NCBI GenBank assembly: GCA_963833585.1
Contig: CAWHYF010000003.1
Location: forward strand, 186,001 to 250,000
DNA: 64,000 nt
Source: Bog-756 sp963833585
Lineage (GTDB): Bacteria > Actinomycetota > Acidimicrobiia > Acidimicrobiales > RAAP-2
Reading direction: 5' to 3'
Shown here: one piece after another, positions 27,617-36,530 of the stretch
How positions within the stretch are numbered: position 1 is the stretch's first letter
Layout of the letters: each line of letters begins with the position of its first letter
Translations under genes and position numbers: made by a program
Notes under the pieces: generated by a model
What the model saw: only the letters and a program-made list of their open reading frames with translations
What the model was told of the DNA's origin: nothing
Database searches by the model: none

Positions 27617-28724
27617 GACGTACCCGGACGGGTCCCGGCCGGGCCCCCTCCCAGACGGTCAGGTGCTGACGGGCGATGCCCGACCACTGCAGCTCGCCAG
27701 TTCGGTCGCGGCCGAGGCGGACGAGCCGGGCGCGCTCCTCCTCGTCGGTGGCCACCGTGAGGATGCCGGCGGCAATCGAGTCGGTGTCCAGGGGATCAAC
27801 CTCGTACGCCGCGCCCGCGGTACTCGGCAACGGGCTGGCCACCACGGGCGTACCGAACGCCATGGCTTCCACCGGCGGGAGGCCGAAGCCTTCCACCAGG
27901 GGCACGTACGCCAGGAGACGGGCCATGGCGTAGAGGGCGGACAGCTCTGGTGGAGTGACCAGACCGGTCAGGACCACGCCGGCCTCCGGCTTCACCCGCG
28001 CCCCCCAACCGCTGGGTCCCACCAGAACGAGTGGCCATGGTTCGGGAAGAGTGGCGCGGATGCGTTCGTAGGCTTCGACCAGTCGTGGAAGGTTCTTGCG
28101 CGGTTCCAGCGTGCCGACGCTGAGGAGGAAGGGGCCGTCCACCCCCATGGAGGAGAGGAGCGCGGTGGCGGCCCGGACGTCGGGCGCCGGCAGGTGGTCG
28201 GATCCCATGGGGATGATGTGGACGGCGTCCGGGGAGGCTCCGGCCTCGACCAGGTCGGCCGCCACCACCTCGGCGGGGACGATGAACCGGTCCGACCGCC
28301 GGAGGGCCCGGCGCAGCGCCGCCTCGTGCCACTGGCGCCCCCGGGCTGGATAGGCGTCCGGAACCCTCCGCCACAAGAGGTCGTGCACCGTGGTCACCAG
28401 CGCCGCCCGACCGGGAATCATGGTGGAGAGCGACGTGGCCTGCACGACGTCGCACCCGCGTGGGCTGCGGAGGAGACCCCAGTCCCAGGCCCGGGTCAGG
28501 ACGGGTCCGGGCAGTGGGTAGGCATACACGGGGTGGCCGAGGTCGACCAGCGGATCGGGACCACCACGGTTCGACGGGGGCCGACTGGCCACCAGTGTGA
28601 GGGCGGGCCGGTCAGGGTCGCCGAGATCGTCGAACCCCTGGAGCAATCCGCGGATATAGGTACCGATCCCGCCCGACGCCGGGCGCCGCAGCTGCTCGGC
28701 CATCATCAGCAGGCGCACGGTCAT
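27609..28724 (-). CDS. GT4 family glycosyltransferase
   Basis: A 371-residue GT-B enzyme starting MTVRLLMMAEQLRRPASGGIGTYIRGLLQGF, the glycine-rich acceptor-domain loop. LSVGTLEPRKNLPRLVEAYERI opens the nucleotide-sugar domain and VPLVEGFGLPPVEAMAFGTPVVASPLPST carries the E-x7-E. The ATG overlaps the upstream GT4 stop as ATGA, and its own stop overlaps the next gene by eight bases, so the three are one tightly coupled operon. Sequence resemblance between the three suggests local duplication. Donor unknown. Confidence 0.88.
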   Translation of the reverse strand: MTVRLLMMAEQLRRPASGGIGTYIRGLLQGFDDLGDPDRPALTLVASRPPSNRGGPDPLVDLGHPVYAYPLPGPVLTRAWDWGLLRSPRGCDVVQATSLSTMIPGRAALVTTVHDLLWRRVPDAYPARGRQWHEAALRRALRRSDRFIVPAEVVAADLVEAGASPDAVHIIPMGSDHLPAPDVRAATALLSSMGVDGPFLLSVGTLEPRKNLPRLVEAYERIRATLPEPWPLVLVGPSGWGARVKPEAGVVLTGLVTPPELSALYAMARLLAYVPLVEGFGLPPVEAMAFGTPVVASPLPSTAGAAYEVDPLDTDSIAAGILTVATDEEERARLVRLGRDRTGELQWSGIARQHLTVWEGARPGPVRVRRG

Positions 28725-29947
28725 GGCGCCATGCCCAGGGGACCACCCACCGCGTCGGTGCCCTGCCCTGACGAGGTGCCCTGGTGGGCGTCCCGGTAGA
28801 GGCGGGCCAACCCGGCGGCGCAGGACTCCCAGGTGAAACCGGCGCTCCGTTGGCGCCCCCGCCCGACCAGCGCTTCGATGTCGGCCCCTCCGGCCAGGAC
28901 GCTGCTGAGGGACGCAGCCAGTCCGTCGGCGTCCCCGGCCTCGACCAGAAAGGCCCCGTCCCCCACCACTTCGGGAACGGCCCCGACCGCGGTGGCGACC
29001 ACCGGGACCCCGGCCGCCATGGCTTGCAACGGAGGGAATCCGAACCCCTCGTAGCGGGACGGATAGGCCAACACCGCGGCGTGTCGCAGGGTGGCATCGA
29101 GACCCCGGTCGTCGAGATAGCCGGGACGAACGATCCGGTCCCGCCAGGGGGACGCCTCCACGGCGGCCGTGAAGCGCTCCGCGCCCCAGCCCTCGGCGCC
29201 CACCACCACCAGCGCCACCGAGCGGTGGGTGCCACCGATGCGGTCGAAGGCCGACACCAGGAGCGGGTAGTCCTTGCGCGGCTCGATGGTCCCCACGGCC
29301 AGCACGTAGCGGTCACAGCCCTCGGGCAGGTGGATCGGGGCTCCGGGTGGGGTCGTCCGGGCCGTCGGGGCCGCCGGGCCGGATGGGACGGGGATCCCGT
29401 GATGGACAGCCCGGACCCGCTCGGGGGGGATCGGGAACGCCTCCACCACCTGGTCGGCGACGAACTGGGACGGAGTGTGGACCCATGCCCCGTCTTCCAC
29501 GGCCCGACGGATGAGTTCCGGGAACCGCAGGGTGGGCGGATCGCACAGTTCCGGATAGAGCACGACGGTCAGGTCGTGCACGGTCACCACACGGGCAGCC
29601 CGTCGGGTCGGCGGCACCACGAAATTGGTTCCGTGCACCACGTCTCGGGCTCCAATGAACCACTCCAAGGGCGGCAGGGGCCACCTCGCCCAGGCCGCGT
29701 GCAGTGGCCGAGCCGGCATGGCCCGTTGGCGGGTCGACATCCCGCTCGGCACCAGTGCTCGGAGCTGACGTCGACGGCGCCAACTGACCGCGAAGGCCGA
29801 GACCTCGAGCGACGGTTCGGTCGAGAGCCCGGCGAGGGCTCCGAGGCAGAAGGCACCCACCCCGGTGGGCCGGCCGAGCAGGGCCGTGGCCTCGACCCCG
29901 ACGGACAACCGGTCCTGGTCGGAGGTAGCAGATCGCTCCGGCGTCAC
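28721..29947 (-). CDS. GT4 family glycosyltransferase
   Basis: About 408 residues. SVGVEATALLGRPTGVGAFCLGALAGL is the acceptor-domain opening. HGTNFVVPPTRRAARVVTVHDLTVV follows, then LAVGTIEPRKDYPLLVSAFDRI, and YPSRYEGFGFPPLQAMAAGVPVVATAVGAVPEVVGDGAFLVEAGD as the donor-binding E-x7-E region. The open frame extends to 30061, but the first residues there are Arg/Ser-rich and unlike the family. I use the GTG at 29947, and GTG at 29965 is an alternative. First gene of the GT4 trio, diverging from cofD. Confidence 0.85.
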   Translation of the reverse strand: MTPERSATSDQDRLSVGVEATALLGRPTGVGAFCLGALAGLSTEPSLEVSAFAVSWRRRRQLRALVPSGMSTRQRAMPARPLHAAWARWPLPPLEWFIGARDVVHGTNFVVPPTRRAARVVTVHDLTVVLYPELCDPPTLRFPELIRRAVEDGAWVHTPSQFVADQVVEAFPIPPERVRAVHHGIPVPSGPAAPTARTTPPGAPIHLPEGCDRYVLAVGTIEPRKDYPLLVSAFDRIGGTHRSVALVVVGAEGWGAERFTAAVEASPWRDRIVRPGYLDDRGLDATLRHAAVLAYPSRYEGFGFPPLQAMAAGVPVVATAVGAVPEVVGDGAFLVEAGDADGLAASLSSVLAGGADIEALVGRGRQRSAGFTWESCAAGLARLYRDAHQGTSSGQGTDAVGGPLGMAP

Positions 29948-30170
29948 CCCGGGAGCCTTGCACACGGCGACAGGAGGCCGGCGCAGCGATGAGCGGTGGC
30001 CGACGGTAACCGCCGAGATCGGCGCGCCGGTGCGGACGGTGTGGAGCCTTCCCCCGAGCACCGTCGGGACGTCGACCGGGCCTGGCGGACCGGGGCGATC
30101 GGGGGCAGGAGGGCCGCGCCGATCGGCAATGTGACCGGGCCGAGGCCGGGGCCGGGCCGGGTACCGGGCC

Positions 30171-30230
30171 GGGTAGCCGGAGGCCGGGTAGCCGGAGGCC
30201 GGGTAGCCGGAGGCCGGAGGCCGGGTAGCC
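30171..30230. repeat. 15-bp tandem repeat upstream of cofD
   Basis: Three exact copies of GGGTAGCCGGAGGCC (30171-30185, 30186-30200, 30201-30215), then a truncated GGAGGCC and a final GGGTAGCC, in the gap between the GT4 trio and cofD. The preceding bases are also GGCCGGG-rich. The rest of 29948-30326 shows no gene, RNA or convincing promoter. Confidence 0.9.
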
Positions 30231-30326
30231 TGCCCCGATGGCTACCCCCCGCACGAGGCAGAGCAGAAGCGAGCCGGGTTCCTCCCCGTTGCCCCGCTGC
30301 TCGATGGGAAGGCCAGGGGCCCGGCG

Positions 30327-31253
30327 GTGATCACGGCGTTGGCCGGTGGCGTGGGGGCCGCCCGGCTGCTGCGGGGACTGGTCGAGGTGGTGCCGCCCTC
30401 CGAGATCACCGCGGTCGTCAACACCGGCGACGACACGGTTCTCCACGGGCTCCACATCGCACCCGATCTGGACACGGTGATGTACACACTGGCCGACGCC
30501 ATCAATCCCGAGACAGGTTGGGGCCTCAGCGGAGAGACCTGGCGGGTCATGGAGTCGCTCCGTCGGCTCGGCGGGGTGACCTGGTTCAACCTCGGCGACC
30601 AGGATCTGGCCACCCACTGTTACCGAACCCAGCGCCTCAGCGAGGGTGCCACCCTGGGGGAGGTCACCGCGGAACTGGCCCGATCATGGGGCGTGGACAT
30701 CCGACTGCTTCCGGTTACCGACGATCCCCTCCGGACACGGCTGCAGCTCGTCGACGGGCCGGAGGTGGGATTTCAGGAGTACTTCGTCCGCATGCGACAC
30801 GACGTACCGGTGTCCGCGGTCAGGTTCGACGGAGCCGAACGGGCGCGTCCGGGTCCCGGGGTGGTCGAGGCCCTGGACGCCGCCGACGTCATCGTGGTGT
30901 GTCCCTCCAACCCCGTCGTCTCGATCGGCCCCCTGCTGGCCGTCCCCGGGGTCTCGGAGCGCCTGGCCCAGCGGAGAGACCGCATCGTGGGCGTATCACC
31001 CATCATCGCCGGCGCCGCCCTCAAGGGGCCGGCTGACCGACTGCTCCGGGAGATGGGATTCGAATCCTCGGTGGTGGGTGTGGCCCGCTGGTACGCACCG
31101 TGGCTCGGCACGCTGGTCATCGACGAGGCAGACGCGGGGCTGGCCGACGCAGTCGAGGCCGAGGGGGTCCGCTGCCGGGTGGCACCCACGGTCATGTCGA
31201 CGGTCGAGCGCTCGGCGGCGTTGTCGTGGACGGTGCTGGATGCCATTGCCTGA
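30327..31253 (+). CDS. cofD: 2-phospho-L-lactate (PEP) transferase, F420 biosynthesis
   Basis: A 308-residue CofD/FbiA enzyme. It joins the activated phospho-lactate or phosphoenolpyruvyl moiety (LPPG/EPPG) to the deazaflavin Fo to give (dehydro-)F420-0. ITALAGGVGAARLLRGL is the family N-terminus, VVNTGDDTVLHGLHIAPDLDTVMYTLAD the metal/Fo-binding segment, and CPSNPVVSIGPLLAVPGV the conserved phosphate region. Start is the GTG at 30327. The cofE start overlaps its end by 14 bases. Together they show the organism makes coenzyme F420. In actinobacteria the intermediate is usually the dehydro form. Confidence 0.96.
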   Translation: MITALAGGVGAARLLRGLVEVVPPSEITAVVNTGDDTVLHGLHIAPDLDTVMYTLADAINPETGWGLSGETWRVMESLRRLGGVTWFNLGDQDLATHCYRTQRLSEGATLGEVTAELARSWGVDIRLLPVTDDPLRTRLQLVDGPEVGFQEYFVRMRHDVPVSAVRFDGAERARPGPGVVEALDAADVIVVCPSNPVVSIGPLLAVPGVSERLAQRRDRIVGVSPIIAGAALKGPADRLLREMGFESSVVGVARWYAPWLGTLVIDEADAGLADAVEAEGVRCRVAPTVMSTVERSAALSWTVLDAIA

Positions 31254-32055
31254 CGCCGACCGGGACACCAGCCCCCGGCGGGTCCCGGAGTCGGGGGAGC
31301 CATCGGGCCGCGCTCCCGATGTCGCCGCGCTCACCGTCTTCCCCGTGACGGGCATCGGCGAGGTCACATCGGGCGACGATCTGGCTGCCCTGCTAGCGGA
31401 CCGACTCCTCCCGCCGGCGGGCGGGCGGCCGGCCGTTCCCGGTGGATTGGTCGACGGGGACGTCGTGGTCGTCACCCAGAAGGTGGTGTCGAAGGCCGAG
31501 GGGCGGATCGTGGCCATCGACCCCGACGACCCCGACGCCAAGCGGGCCCTCGTCGAGTCGGAATCGGTGCGCATCCTCCGGCGCCGAGCGGATCTGCTGA
31601 TTACCGAGACCCGGCACGGGTTCGTATGCGCCAATGCCGGGGTGGACCTGTCCAACGTCGGGGCCGGTACGGCCGCCCTCCTCCCCACCGACCCCGACCG
31701 GTCGGCCCGCCGCATCCGCCAGGGGCTCGAGCACCGGCACGGTGTGTCGGTGGGAGTCATCGTCTCTGACACCTTTGGTCGCACCTGGCGGCGCGGGGTC
31801 ACCGACGTCGCCATCGGCATCGCCGGCATCGCCGGCATCGTGGACCTGCGGGGGACCGTCGACGCCACCGGTCGGGTACTCGAGGCCACCGAAGTGTGCG
31901 TGGCCGACGAACTGGCCGGGGCCGCCGAGCTAGTCATGGGGAAGGATCGGGGCGTGCCGGCCGCCGTGCTGCGGGGCGTGGATCCCCGTTGGCTCCGGAC
32001 GGGGTCGGTCGCCGAGGAGATCGTCCGACCGCCCGCCGAGGACCTCTTCCGCTGA
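31240..32055 (+). CDS. cofE: Coenzyme F420-0:L-glutamate ligase
   Basis: A 271-residue CofE, the enzyme that adds gamma-linked glutamates to F420-0 using GTP. FPVTGIGEVTSGDDLAALLAD, GDVVVVTQKVVSKAEGRIV, ITETRHGFVCANAGVDLSNV, VSVGVIVSDTFGRTWRRGVTDVAIGIAG and LVMGKDRGVPAAVLRG are all core CofE motifs. The C-terminal nitroreductase-like domain of mycobacterial FbiB is absent, so reduction of dehydro-F420-0 would need a separate flavoprotein. The start is the ATG at 31240, inside the end of cofD; an open frame extends much further upstream as shadow. Confidence 0.95.
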   Translation: MPLPDADRDTSPRRVPESGEPSGRAPDVAALTVFPVTGIGEVTSGDDLAALLADRLLPPAGGRPAVPGGLVDGDVVVVTQKVVSKAEGRIVAIDPDDPDAKRALVESESVRILRRRADLLITETRHGFVCANAGVDLSNVGAGTAALLPTDPDRSARRIRQGLEHRHGVSVGVIVSDTFGRTWRRGVTDVAIGIAGIAGIVDLRGTVDATGRVLEATEVCVADELAGAAELVMGKDRGVPAAVLRGVDPRWLRTGSVAEEIVRPPAEDLFR

Positions 32056-32060
32056 GAATC

Positions 32061-32112
32061 CCGGCCCGGCAGGCGGTCAGGTGCCCGAGATCGTCGAACC
32101 CTGTCGGGCCGG
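32061..32112. terminator. Long inverted repeat between convergent cofE and FKBP genes
   Basis: CCGGCCCGGCAGG (32061-32073) pairs with CCTGTCGGGCCGG (32100-32112) with one G-U, around a 26-nt loop. It begins five bases after the cofE stop and lies before the FKBP stop at 32147. There is no U-tract, so a GC-type terminator is likely but not certain. Confidence 0.5.
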
Positions 32113-32146
32113 TACGCAGAACGGTGTCCGGTTGGCCCCCGCCGCC

Positions 32147-32524
32147 TCAGCCCACGTCGTGGAGGTCGACCACGAAGACCAGGGTCTCGTTGGGTGCGAT
32201 TGCGCCCCCGGCACCCTGGGCGCCGTACCCGAGATGCGGAGGAATGGTCAGTCGGCGCCGACCGCCCACCTTCATGCCGGCCACACCCTGGTCCCAGCCG
32301 GCGATCACCCGGCCGGCGCCAAGCGGAAAGGAGAACAATTCGCTGCGGCTCCAGGAGGAGTCGAATTCCTTCCCGGTCGACCATGACACCCCGACATAGT
32401 GGACGTTGACCGGAAGTCCGACCACAGCCTCGCGCCCATCACCGACCTCGATGTCCTCGACCACGAGGTCACCGGGAGGGGGGCCATCGGGAATTGTGAC
32501 GGTGGGTTTTGAGTCGGTTGCCAT
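32147..32524 (-). CDS. FKBP-type peptidyl-prolyl cis-trans isomerase
   Basis: A 125-residue single-domain FKBP. The core VNVHYVGVSWSTGKEFDSSW, FPLGAGRVIAGWDQGVAGMKVGGRRRLTIPPHLGYGAQGAGGAIAPNETLVFVVDL contains the usual ligand-pocket aromatics and the GWDQGxxGMKVGG and IPPxLGYG motifs. No signal peptide, so it is a cytoplasmic folding helper. It stands alone, convergent with cofE and 48 bp downstream of the DEAD-box helicase stop. Confidence 0.95.
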   Translation of the reverse strand: MATDSKPTVTIPDGPPPGDLVVEDIEVGDGREAVVGLPVNVHYVGVSWSTGKEFDSSWSRSELFSFPLGAGRVIAGWDQGVAGMKVGGRRRLTIPPHLGYGAQGAGGAIAPNETLVFVVDLHDVG

Positions 32525-32572
32525 CCCAGGACCCTACGGCAATCGGATGGCCGACTCGAACGCCGTCCCGGG

Positions 32573-34309
32573 TCAGCGGCCCCGGGTGCCGCCGCCGGAC
32601 CCCCGCCTGGCAGCCACCGGACCGCCCCGGCGCTGTCCGTGCGATGCCCCGCCTGCGCCGCCGCCGGAGGCCCCGCCGCGTCCGCGCCGGGAGACCGAGG
32701 TGCTGGCTCCCGGGGTGCCCGGCTTCCCGTGACGGGCTGGCCCACCCCGTTTGCCGGGCTTGCCGGGTTTGCCTCCCTGACCTGACGGACCGGGCTTGCC
32801 GGACTTGCCCCCGTGACCGGACGGACCGGGCTTGCCGGAGTTGCCCCCGTGACCGGACGGACCGGGCTTGCCGGAGGTCGCTCGCTGCTTCCAGGAGGTG
32901 GCACCGGCGTGGGTGCCTCTCGGCTGCTCCGAGCGGAGGAATGACGAATCGTCACCCGGGCGGGTCCCACCCGACCCAGAGCCGTCGCGGGAGCTGCCGG
33001 CGCCGGGCGGCTTCCCGACTCGGGACGGCTCGGGACGGGGCTTCCACGGCTTGCCCTGTCGACGGCCCGGTCCCGATCGGCCTCCGCGGCTCGGGCCCTT
33101 CACCTCGGTCGGGACCGCGGCCGACCCCCGATGCTGGCTGGGACGGCGCTTCGGTGGCTCACCGACGACCGCAGTGACGGCAGCCACGTCGGGGTGGGTG
33201 GTCCCGGTGGGGACATCGAGATCACGCTGGAGGCGTTTGACTGCCGCGGCCTTGTCGGGCGTCACGAAACTGAGCACCACACCGGTGGCACCGGCCCGGG
33301 CCGTGCGGCCTGAGCGGTGTACGTAGTCCTTGGCGTCGGCGGGCGGGTCGAAGTGCACCACGGCGTTGACCCCGTCGACGTGGATGCCCCTGGCCGCCAC
33401 GTCGGTGGCCACCAATGCGTCGACGGCACCGCGGACGAACAGATCCAGGGCTTTCTCCCGTTGCTTCTGACTGCGGTCGCCGTGAATGGCCGCGGCCCGG
33501 ACCCCCCGCTGCTCCAGCTGCCGAGCGATCCGATCGGTGCCGTGCTTGGTGCGACTGAACACGATGGTCGGACCGGCGGCCGCGACGATGTCGGCGGTCC
33601 GGTCGATCCGGTCCCCTGATGCCACCCGCCAGAAGAGGTGGACCGCAGCATTGATGTCGTCTTCATCGACCTCGAGTTCGTGTCGCGCCGGGTCGTGCTG
33701 GTACCGGCGGACCAGGACGTCGATGTCTCCGTCGAGTGTGGCCGAGAACAGCAGGGTCTGCCGGTCGGAAGGCGTTTGGTCGAGCAGGCGCTTCACGTCA
33801 GGGAGGAATCCCATGTCCGCCATCCGGTCCGCCTCGTCTATGACCACGATCTCCACCGCGTCGAGCCGAATGCTGCCGCGCTCGATGAGGTCCCCGAGTC
33901 GGCCCGGGCAGGCCACCGCCACGTCCACCCCCCGGGACAAGGCTTTCAACTGCGGTCCGTAGCCGACCCCACCGTAGAACGAGTCCACCCGGAGACTGCG
34001 GGGCGTCGCCAGCACCTGCAGCTCTGCGGCGACCTGAGCGGCGAGTTCACGGGTGGGGGTGAGCACGAGCACCCGGGGATGTCTCGGCCGGGAGGGCTTC
34101 CCGGTCAACCGGGCCACGGCACCGATACCGAAGGCCAGGGTCTTCCCGGATCCGGTCGGGGCCTTTCCACAGACGTCCCGGCCGGCGAGGGCGTCCGGGA
34201 TGGTCATGGACTGGATCGGGAACGGTTCGGAGATCGACTTGCGGTCGAGTGCCGCGACGATGTCGGTGGGCACGCCGAGAGAGGCGAAGGAGGGCTGCAA
34301 GGGGGGCAT
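32573..34309 (-). CDS. DEAD-box RNA helicase with collagen-like Gly/Pro C-terminal repeats
   Basis: A 578-residue superfamily 2 RNA helicase. Q-motif region FASLGVPTDIVAALDRKSISEPFPIQ, motif I APTGSGKT, motif II in VVIDEADRMADMGF, motif III FSAT and motif VI HRSGRTARAG are intact. After about residue 400 the tail is Arg/Gly/Pro-rich, with three imperfect copies of SGKPGPSGHGG(K/N), probably an RNA-binding RGG-like extension. The start is the ATG at 34309; the frame open to 34558 upstream looks non-coding. Such helicases assist ribosome assembly or RNA decay, especially in the cold. Confidence 0.93.
   Translation of the reverse strand: MPPLQPSFASLGVPTDIVAALDRKSISEPFPIQSMTIPDALAGRDVCGKAPTGSGKTLAFGIGAVARLTGKPSRPRHPRVLVLTPTRELAAQVAAELQVLATPRSLRVDSFYGGVGYGPQLKALSRGVDVAVACPGRLGDLIERGSIRLDAVEIVVIDEADRMADMGFLPDVKRLLDQTPSDRQTLLFSATLDGDIDVLVRRYQHDPARHELEVDEDDINAAVHLFWRVASGDRIDRTADIVAAAGPTIVFSRTKHGTDRIARQLEQRGVRAAAIHGDRSQKQREKALDLFVRGAVDALVATDVAARGIHVDGVNAVVHFDPPADAKDYVHRSGRTARAGATGVVLSFVTPDKAAAVKRLQRDLDVPTGTTHPDVAAVTAVVGEPPKRRPSQHRGSAAVPTEVKGPSRGGRSGPGRRQGKPWKPRPEPSRVGKPPGAGSSRDGSGSGGTRPGDDSSFLRSEQPRGTHAGATSWKQRATSGKPGPSGHGGNSGKPGPSGHGGKSGKPGPSGQGGKPGKPGKRGGPARHGKPGTPGASTSVSRRGRGGASGGGAGGASHGQRRGGPVAARRGSGGGTRGR
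32754..32874. repeat. 36-bp coding tandem repeat in the helicase tail
   Basis: Two near-identical 36-bp units (32790-32825, 32826-32861, one base different) are flanked by a degenerate copy (32754-32789) and a partial copy (32862-32874). They encode the SGKPGPSGHGG repeats. The length is a whole number of codons, so copy number can vary without frameshift. Confidence 0.9.
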
Positions 34310-34458
34310 GGGGAACTTTCGTGCGACAGGCAGGGACGCGGGAATGCGTCTCCGGGGATGGCCTGCCGCCAACTCCGCGCACCAGGACCTGTCCAGACTA
34401 GTGCGTCGAACGCCCAGGTCCGGCGCAGGGGGGCCGGCCGGGGAGCACCGCGGGCCCC

Positions 34459-35436
34459 TCAGGCCCCGTCCCGGCCGGAACCGACGTCGTCCAGGCGCTG
34501 CCGGACGAACTCCAGGACGGCCGCGGTGCCGGTCCCCAGCTCGGTCCACGACGTCCACCCGAGCTGGATCCCGGCCCGGCTGGGATCCAGTGCGCTCCGT
34601 TGCAATTCGCCGGGACGCAGCGGCTTGAGGATCGGCGTAACGTCCACACCGGCCTGGGACGCCATCTCACCGAAGAGGGTGTTCACCGAGGTCTCCCGCC
34701 CGGTGCCGATGTTGCAGACGAGTCCTCCCCCTTTGCTGGCGGCCCGCACAAAGGCGTCGACCACGTCGTCGACGTAGACAAAGTCTCGCGTCTGCTCCCC
34801 GTCCCCGAAGATGGTGACCGACTCCCCGGTCACCAGGCGCTCGGCGAAGATGGCCACCACACCGGCCTCACCGTGGGGATCCTGGCGAGGTCCGTACACG
34901 TTGGCCAGGGCCAAGGCGGCGAATTCCAGGGAGTGCAGCTCCCGGTAGGCCACCAGGTAGTCGATGGCGGCCTTCTTGGACACCCCATAGGGAGAGAGGG
35001 GTCGCTGGGGCAGAGACTCTTTCAGTGGCAGCTCTGATGCCTCGGGCTCGCCGTACAGGGTGCCGCCGCTGGCGGCGAAGACCACCCGCCCGGTGTTTGC
35101 CGCCCGCGCACCCTCCAGAACCCGGAGGGTCCCGATCACGTTCACCTCGGCGTCGAAGACCGGCTCGGACACCGAGACACGGACGTCGGCCTGGGCGGCG
35201 AGGTGGAAGACCACTTCGGGTCGGCGGCGGGCCATGAGGTCGACGACCTCGGCCGAGCGCACGTCCATCTGGTGCACGGTGAGCTGATGGCCGGCCGAGA
35301 TCCGGGCATCGCTGAGATTGGCCAGGGAGCCCGACGACAGGTCGTCGAGTACGTCCACCGTGTGCCCCTCGGCCAACAGCCGGTCCACCAGGGTGGAACC
35401 GATGAACCCGGCACCACCTGTCACCAGCATCCGCAC
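34459..35436 (-). CDS. NAD-dependent sugar epimerase/dehydratase (UDP-glucose 4-epimerase-like)
   Basis: A 325-residue extended SDR: MLVTGGAGFIGSTLVDRLLAEGH (cofactor loop), HLAAQADVRVSVSEP, FAASGGTLYGEP and YGVSKKAAIDYL (Tyr-Lys). LALANVYGPRQDPHGEAGVVAIFAERL and IFGDGEQTRDFVYVDDVV are typical of GalE-like epimerases. Note the serine motif reads ASGGTLYG, as in many actinobacterial GalE homologues. It begins two bases after the stop of the nucleotidyltransferase gene, and both lie in the envelope-sugar block. Substrate (UDP-Glc/Gal or another hexose) is inferred. Confidence 0.85.
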   Translation of the reverse strand: MRMLVTGGAGFIGSTLVDRLLAEGHTVDVLDDLSSGSLANLSDARISAGHQLTVHQMDVRSAEVVDLMARRRPEVVFHLAAQADVRVSVSEPVFDAEVNVIGTLRVLEGARAANTGRVVFAASGGTLYGEPEASELPLKESLPQRPLSPYGVSKKAAIDYLVAYRELHSLEFAALALANVYGPRQDPHGEAGVVAIFAERLVTGESVTIFGDGEQTRDFVYVDDVVDAFVRAASKGGGLVCNIGTGRETSVNTLFGEMASQAGVDVTPILKPLRPGELQRSALDPSRAGIQLGWTSWTELGTGTAAVLEFVRQRLDDVGSGRDGA

Positions 35437-35438
35437 GA

Positions 35439-36530
35439 TCAGTCTCCCGCGGGCACCCGTTGACCGTCGATCACGGTCCCCGAGGCGGTCACGGCACCGG
35501 CTCCGACGACCGACAATGGATGGATCACGCAGCGTTGCCCGATGATGGCCCCCGGCCCGATGATCGATCCCTCCACCGTGGCCTTCGAGGCCACCCGGGC
35601 GCCCGGCAGGAGTACCGAGCCGGTGATGGTGGCGCCCTCCTCGACGACGGCGCCGGCCCCGACCACCGACTCCTCGACCTCTGCGCCCGAAGCCACGGAG
35701 GCACCGGTCCCGAACAGGGACCGGGCGACCGCGGTGGTCCTGACGTCGACCTGCCCGATCCTCCAGGTCCCGGGGCCCAGATCGGGATCGGGCACTGCAG
35801 CGGGTGCGGGTGGCGACGCCCGCCGGCCCAGCAGCAGGTCGCGATGGGCCCGGAGGTACGCATCGGGGGTACCGGTGTCCAGCCAGTAGGCCTCGGACCC
35901 CAGTGCGTACAGCGTTCCGGCCTCGACCAGGGACGGGAAGGTCTCCCGCTCGATGGAGACCCGCCGGTCGGCGGCGATCCGGTCCAGCACCGAGGTCTCG
36001 AACACATAGGTGCCGGCGTTGATGTAGTTGGTGGGAGCCTCGTCACGGGGAGGCTTCTCGATGAAGGCCTCCACCTTCCCGGCCCCGTCGGTGGGAACGA
36101 CACCGAAGGCACTCGGATCGTCCACCGGGGTGAGGCTGACGGTACCCTCGGCAGCCGAGGCTCGGTGGAAGTCGAGCAACGCCGTGATGTCAGAATCGGT
36201 GAGCACGTCGCCGTTGACCACCACGAACGTGTCGTCGATCCCGGCGTGCAGGGCGGCGAATCGGATGGCTCCCGCCGTGTCCAGGGGCGTTGGCTCCACT
36301 GCGTAGGTCAGCCGCACCCCGGCGATGGTCCCGTTGGGATAGGCGTTGATGAACGCATCCGGGCGGTAGCCCAACGAGAGCACGGCGTCATCGATTCCGT
36401 GGTCGGCGAGGTGGCCGATGACCCGCTCGATCATCGCCTGCTCCACGATGGGGAGCATCTGTTTCGGCGCGGTCAGGGTGAGGGGTCGGAGGCGGGTGCC
36501 CTCCCCGCCCACCAGGACGACCGCTCTCAC
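35439..36530 (-). CDS. Mannose-1-phosphate guanylyltransferase-like NDP-sugar pyrophosphorylase
   Basis: A 363-residue enzyme with an N-terminal nucleotidyltransferase domain (VVLVGGEGTRLRPLTLTAPKQMLPI, VVNGDVLTDSDI, FIEKPPRDEAPTNYINAGTYVFE, WLDTGTPDAYL). A left-handed beta-helix C-terminus follows, with hexapeptide repeats such as GASVASGAEVEESVVGAGAVVEEGATI and GSIIGPGAIIG. This architecture is that of the actinobacterial GDP-mannose pyrophosphorylases and related glucose-1-P enzymes. The GTG start overlaps the stop of the secreted-protein gene (GTGA). With the phosphomannomutase it would supply GDP-mannose. The exact sugar is an inference. Confidence 0.85.
   Translation of the reverse strand: MRAVVLVGGEGTRLRPLTLTAPKQMLPIVEQAMIERVIGHLADHGIDDAVLSLGYRPDAFINAYPNGTIAGVRLTYAVEPTPLDTAGAIRFAALHAGIDDTFVVVNGDVLTDSDITALLDFHRASAAEGTVSLTPVDDPSAFGVVPTDGAGKVEAFIEKPPRDEAPTNYINAGTYVFETSVLDRIAADRRVSIERETFPSLVEAGTLYALGSEAYWLDTGTPDAYLRAHRDLLLGRRASPPAPAAVPDPDLGPGTWRIGQVDVRTTAVARSLFGTGASVASGAEVEESVVGAGAVVEEGATITGSVLLPGARVASKATVEGSIIGPGAIIGQRCVIHPLSVVGAGAVTASGTVIDGQRVPAGD

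Noticed and set aside
32754..32874. CRISPR-like repeat array
   Set aside because: Units are contiguous, in frame and encode a protein repeat; no spacers.
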